DNA of 6,347 nucleotides from Candidatus Bathyarchaeum sp. (GTDB lineage Archaea; Thermoproteota; Bathyarchaeia; Bathyarchaeales; Bathyarchaeaceae). The stretch spans positions 1 to 6,347 of the forward strand of contig PIXS01000185.1 in NCBI GenBank assembly GCA_003096255.1. The letters are read 5' to 3'. Numbering within the stretch: position 1 is the stretch's first letter; every line of letters begins with the position of its first letter. Below are positions 4,395 to 6,347 of this stretch, piece after piece. Position numbers and translations under genes: made by a program. The notes beneath the pieces were generated by a model that saw only the letters and a program-made list of their open reading frames with translations, made no database searches and was not told the DNA's origin.

Positions 4395-6347
4395 TTATTT
4401 CCAGCGCAAAATCTTCCTGCCATAGAAGATTTCAGGCAAGATTAACAAGCCTGCGAACGCACATGGCAGAACTACAGCCCAGTCCATCAGGTCCAAAGGA
4501 ACTGTTCCCAGCAACCCAGTGTAGGGCACCAGCACAGTCAGCAGAGCCGAACCAACTACCGCGAATAGCAGGAATTTGTTTGACGTGAAGCTAAGTCTGA
4601 ATGCACTCTTTGTTTCTGATCTGCAGTTCCATACGATTAGCAGTTCCTGTAGGGTAGCCTGAGTGAAAGCCATAGTTTGTGCATGAGCTAGTGCATCAGG
4701 TTGTCCAGCAAACCACACGAAGTAAGCAACTGCAAACAGTAGACCAGTGCCTAGGAACTGGGTTACGAAGCTGGCGAGTATGGAAGCAAATCTGCCGTGT
4801 AGTATGCCTTCGTTGGGGTCACGTGGTTTTAGACTCATCAGGTCTTCTTGCGGTGGGTCCATGCTTAGCGCAAGTGCAGGTCCTCCGTCTGTTACTAGAT
4901 TTATCCACAGAATCATGGCGGGAGTTAATGGCAGTATCATTTGGTCCCAGCCCATGAATGGACCTAGCAACGCGAACACACCAATGACTAGGAGTTCGTC
5001 AAAGTTTGAGCGCAACAGGAAGAACGAGAATTTGCGGATGTTATCGTAGATTGCTCGTCCACCTTCAACTGCTGTGACGATTGTTGCAAAGTTGTCGTCT
5101 GCCAGAACCATGTCGGCGGCTTCGCGGGTAACGTCGGTTCCTGTGATTCCCATGGCAATTCCGATGTCTGCCTGTTTTAGTGCTGGTGCGTCGTTTACTC
5201 CGTCTCCAGTCATTGCAACTATGTGACCCTTCTTCTTGAGGGCACTAACGATTCGAAGCTTGTGTTCAGGTGAAACACGTGCATAAACTGAGGCTTTTTC
5301 CACAATAGCATCAAATTCTTCTTCGCTCATTGCATCTAGTTCTTCACCAGTAAGAGCAACATCGTTTTCCATGATGCCTAACTCTTTAGCAATTGCAACC
5401 GCTGTTAGCTTGTGGTCTCCAGTAATCATGACAGTCTTAATGCCTGCTTTTCGGCACAACTCGTTTGCACCCTTTGCTTCTGGTCTTGGTGGATCAATCA
5501 TTCCAGCCAAACCCAAGAAAACAAGGTCACTTTCCATGTCTTTTTCGTCATATTTTCCTGAAGGAATCTTTGGTAATTCTTTGTATGCTATTGCCAAAAC
5601 ACGAAGAGCCTGATTGGCCATGTTTTCGTTTGTTTTTATGATTTCTTCTTTTTCGTTTGCAGACAGCTTTGTAACTTTGCCATCTTTTAGTATGCTTTCT
5701 GATCTTTCCAGTAGCCTTTCTACAGCACCTTTAACATACGAGAAAACTTGACCGTCTGGCGACTCGTGAACAGTAGTCATCCGTTTTCTTTCAGAAGTAA
5801 ATGGCACTTCCTGCAGACGAGGATATTCTTTTTCCAGATCTGGTTTTGACATTCCTGCTTTGGTTGCAGCAACAATCAAAGCGCCTTCAGTAGTATCACC
5901 GAGTACTTTTGTTCCATCATAGGTAGCGTTAGAGCATAAAGTGCTGGCTTTTAACAACAAAGTGAGGTCAGCGTCTTTCTGTGGGTCAATAGTTGCTTCG
6001 TTAACTAGGAAGTCTCCAGTTGGTTCGTATCCTGCACCAGTTACGTCAATCATTCTGTCGTTGACGTATAGTTTTCGGACGGTCATTTCACCTTTTGTCA
6101 GGGTTCCAGTCTTGTCTGAACAGATAATGTCTGTTGCGCCCAAAGTTTCTGCAGATGATAGTCTGCGGATTAAGGCTTTGCGTTTTGCTAATTCTCTGGC
6201 TCCAAGAGCAAGTGATACAGTAACTACTGCAGGCAATCCTTCAGGAACAGCTGAAACAGCAAGGGCAACAGCAGTCTCAAAGGCTTCAATTATGTCGCCT
6301 ACTGCGTTACCTAGGTCTGCACCGCCGCCGATTACAAAGATTTCATA
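4395..6347 (-). CDS. P-type ATPase of the calcium-pump class (PIIA), C-terminal 650 residues (partial)
   Basis: This membrane pump couples ATP hydrolysis to cation export through a phosphoaspartate. The frame is open to the right edge, so the N terminus (first two helices and the actuator domain with its TGES loop) is missing, roughly a quarter of a usual 880-900 residue pump. Visible residues, counted from the edge: helix 4 motif VPEGLP (35-39), phosphorylation site DKTGTLT (Asp 78), nucleotide-domain KGA (206-208), ITGDHKLTA near 308-316 and TGDGVNDAPALKQADIG near 380-396. The transport site looks intact for Ca2+ by comparison with SERCA: Glu in PEGLP, Asn 448 and Glu 451 (SNFDE, helix 5), Asn 483, Thr 486 and Asp 487 (NLVTD, helix 6) and Glu 568 (LQELL, helix 8). 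The TTG at 6236 is an internal leucine and no start. Ca2+ is most likely; Mn2+ or another divalent ion is possible. By eye, its coding sequence looks richer in G+C than the flanking spacers. Confidence 0.95.
   Translation of the reverse strand, partial: YEIFVIGGGADLGNAVGDIIEAFETAVALAVSAVPEGLPAVVTVSLALGARELAKRKALIRRLSSAETLGATDIICSDKTGTLTKGEMTVRKLYVNDRMIDVTGAGYEPTGDFLVNEATIDPQKDADLTLLLKASTLCSNATYDGTKVLGDTTEGALIVAATKAGMSKPDLEKEYPRLQEVPFTSERKRMTTVHESPDGQVFSYVKGAVERLLERSESILKDGKVTKLSANEKEEIIKTNENMANQALRVLAIAYKELPKIPSGKYDEKDMESDLVFLGLAGMIDPPRPEAKGANELCRKAGIKTVMITGDHKLTAVAIAKELGIMENDVALTGEELDAMSEEEFDAIVEKASVYARVSPEHKLRIVSALKKKGHIVAMTGDGVNDAPALKQADIGIAMGITGTDVTREAADMVLADDNFATIVTAVEGGRAIYDNIRKFSFFLLRSNFDELLVIGVFALLGPFMGWDQMILPLTPAMILWINLVTDGGPALALSMDPPQEDLMSLKPRDPNEGILHGRFASILASFVTQFLGTGLLFAVAYFVWFAGQPDALAHAQTMAFTQATLQELLIVWNCRSETKSAFRLSFTSNKFLLFAVVGSALLTVLVPYTGLLGTVPLDLMDWAVVLPCAFAGLLILPEIFYGRKILRWK

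Noticed and set aside
4679..5049. Plus-strand open frames opposite the ATPase
   Set aside because: They are shadows of a strongly coding minus-strand gene with intact P-type motifs, and show no protein features.
6234..6236. TTG as a start codon giving a complete 613-residue ATPase
   Set aside because: The frame stays open upstream and encodes helix 4 up to the PEGLP motif, which this codon interrupts. The gene is simply cut by the window edge.

Overview
The window is most likely archaeal, and the protein style would fit a Bathyarchaeia-like, moderately AT-rich genome. The evidence is TATA-type boxes about 25-50 bases upstream of starts, short or absent leaders, a paired radical SAM set of the archaeal LipS1/LipS2 type, and a signal-peptide/coiled-coil/C-terminal-anchor surface protein. 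The lineage is an inference from style. No rRNA or other marker gene is present.

Layout from left to right. At the left edge is the first 17 codons of a minus-strand flavoprotein of the pyridine nucleotide-disulfide oxidoreductase type (1-51). Next come a 58-residue winged-helix regulator (159-335, minus) with a 14-codon upstream reading frame overlapping its start, and gcvH, the lipoyl-carrier H protein (484-900, minus). Two radical SAM enzymes follow, transcribed divergently (1062-2051 minus and 2259-3260 plus). The plus-strand one ends tail to tail, overlapping by 4 bases, with a secreted membrane-anchored coiled-coil protein (3257-3919, minus). A 76-residue two-helix membrane protein follows (4046-4276, minus). 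The right third is the C-terminal 650 residues of a P-type ATPase of the calcium-pump (PIIA) class (4395-6347, minus), cut by the window edge.

The functional centre is protein lipoylation. H protein is the carrier that must be lipoylated, and the two radical SAM proteins look like the two-component lipoyl synthase (LipS1 + LipS2) known from Thermococcus kodakarensis, which replaces LipA. They would insert the two sulfurs into an octanoyl group held on the H-protein lysine. No octanoyl/lipoate transferase and no glycine cleavage P or T protein is visible. The flavoprotein at the left edge could be a redox partner, but only its N terminus is seen. The genes appear to be mostly single transcription units: gcvH, the minus-strand radical SAM gene and the ATPase gene each end in a hairpin followed by a T tract, and gcvH, both radical SAM genes and the surface-protein gene each have a TATA-like box of their own. 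No tRNA, rRNA, CRISPR array, insertion sequence or long repeat was seen, and no gene-free stretch exceeds 300 bases.
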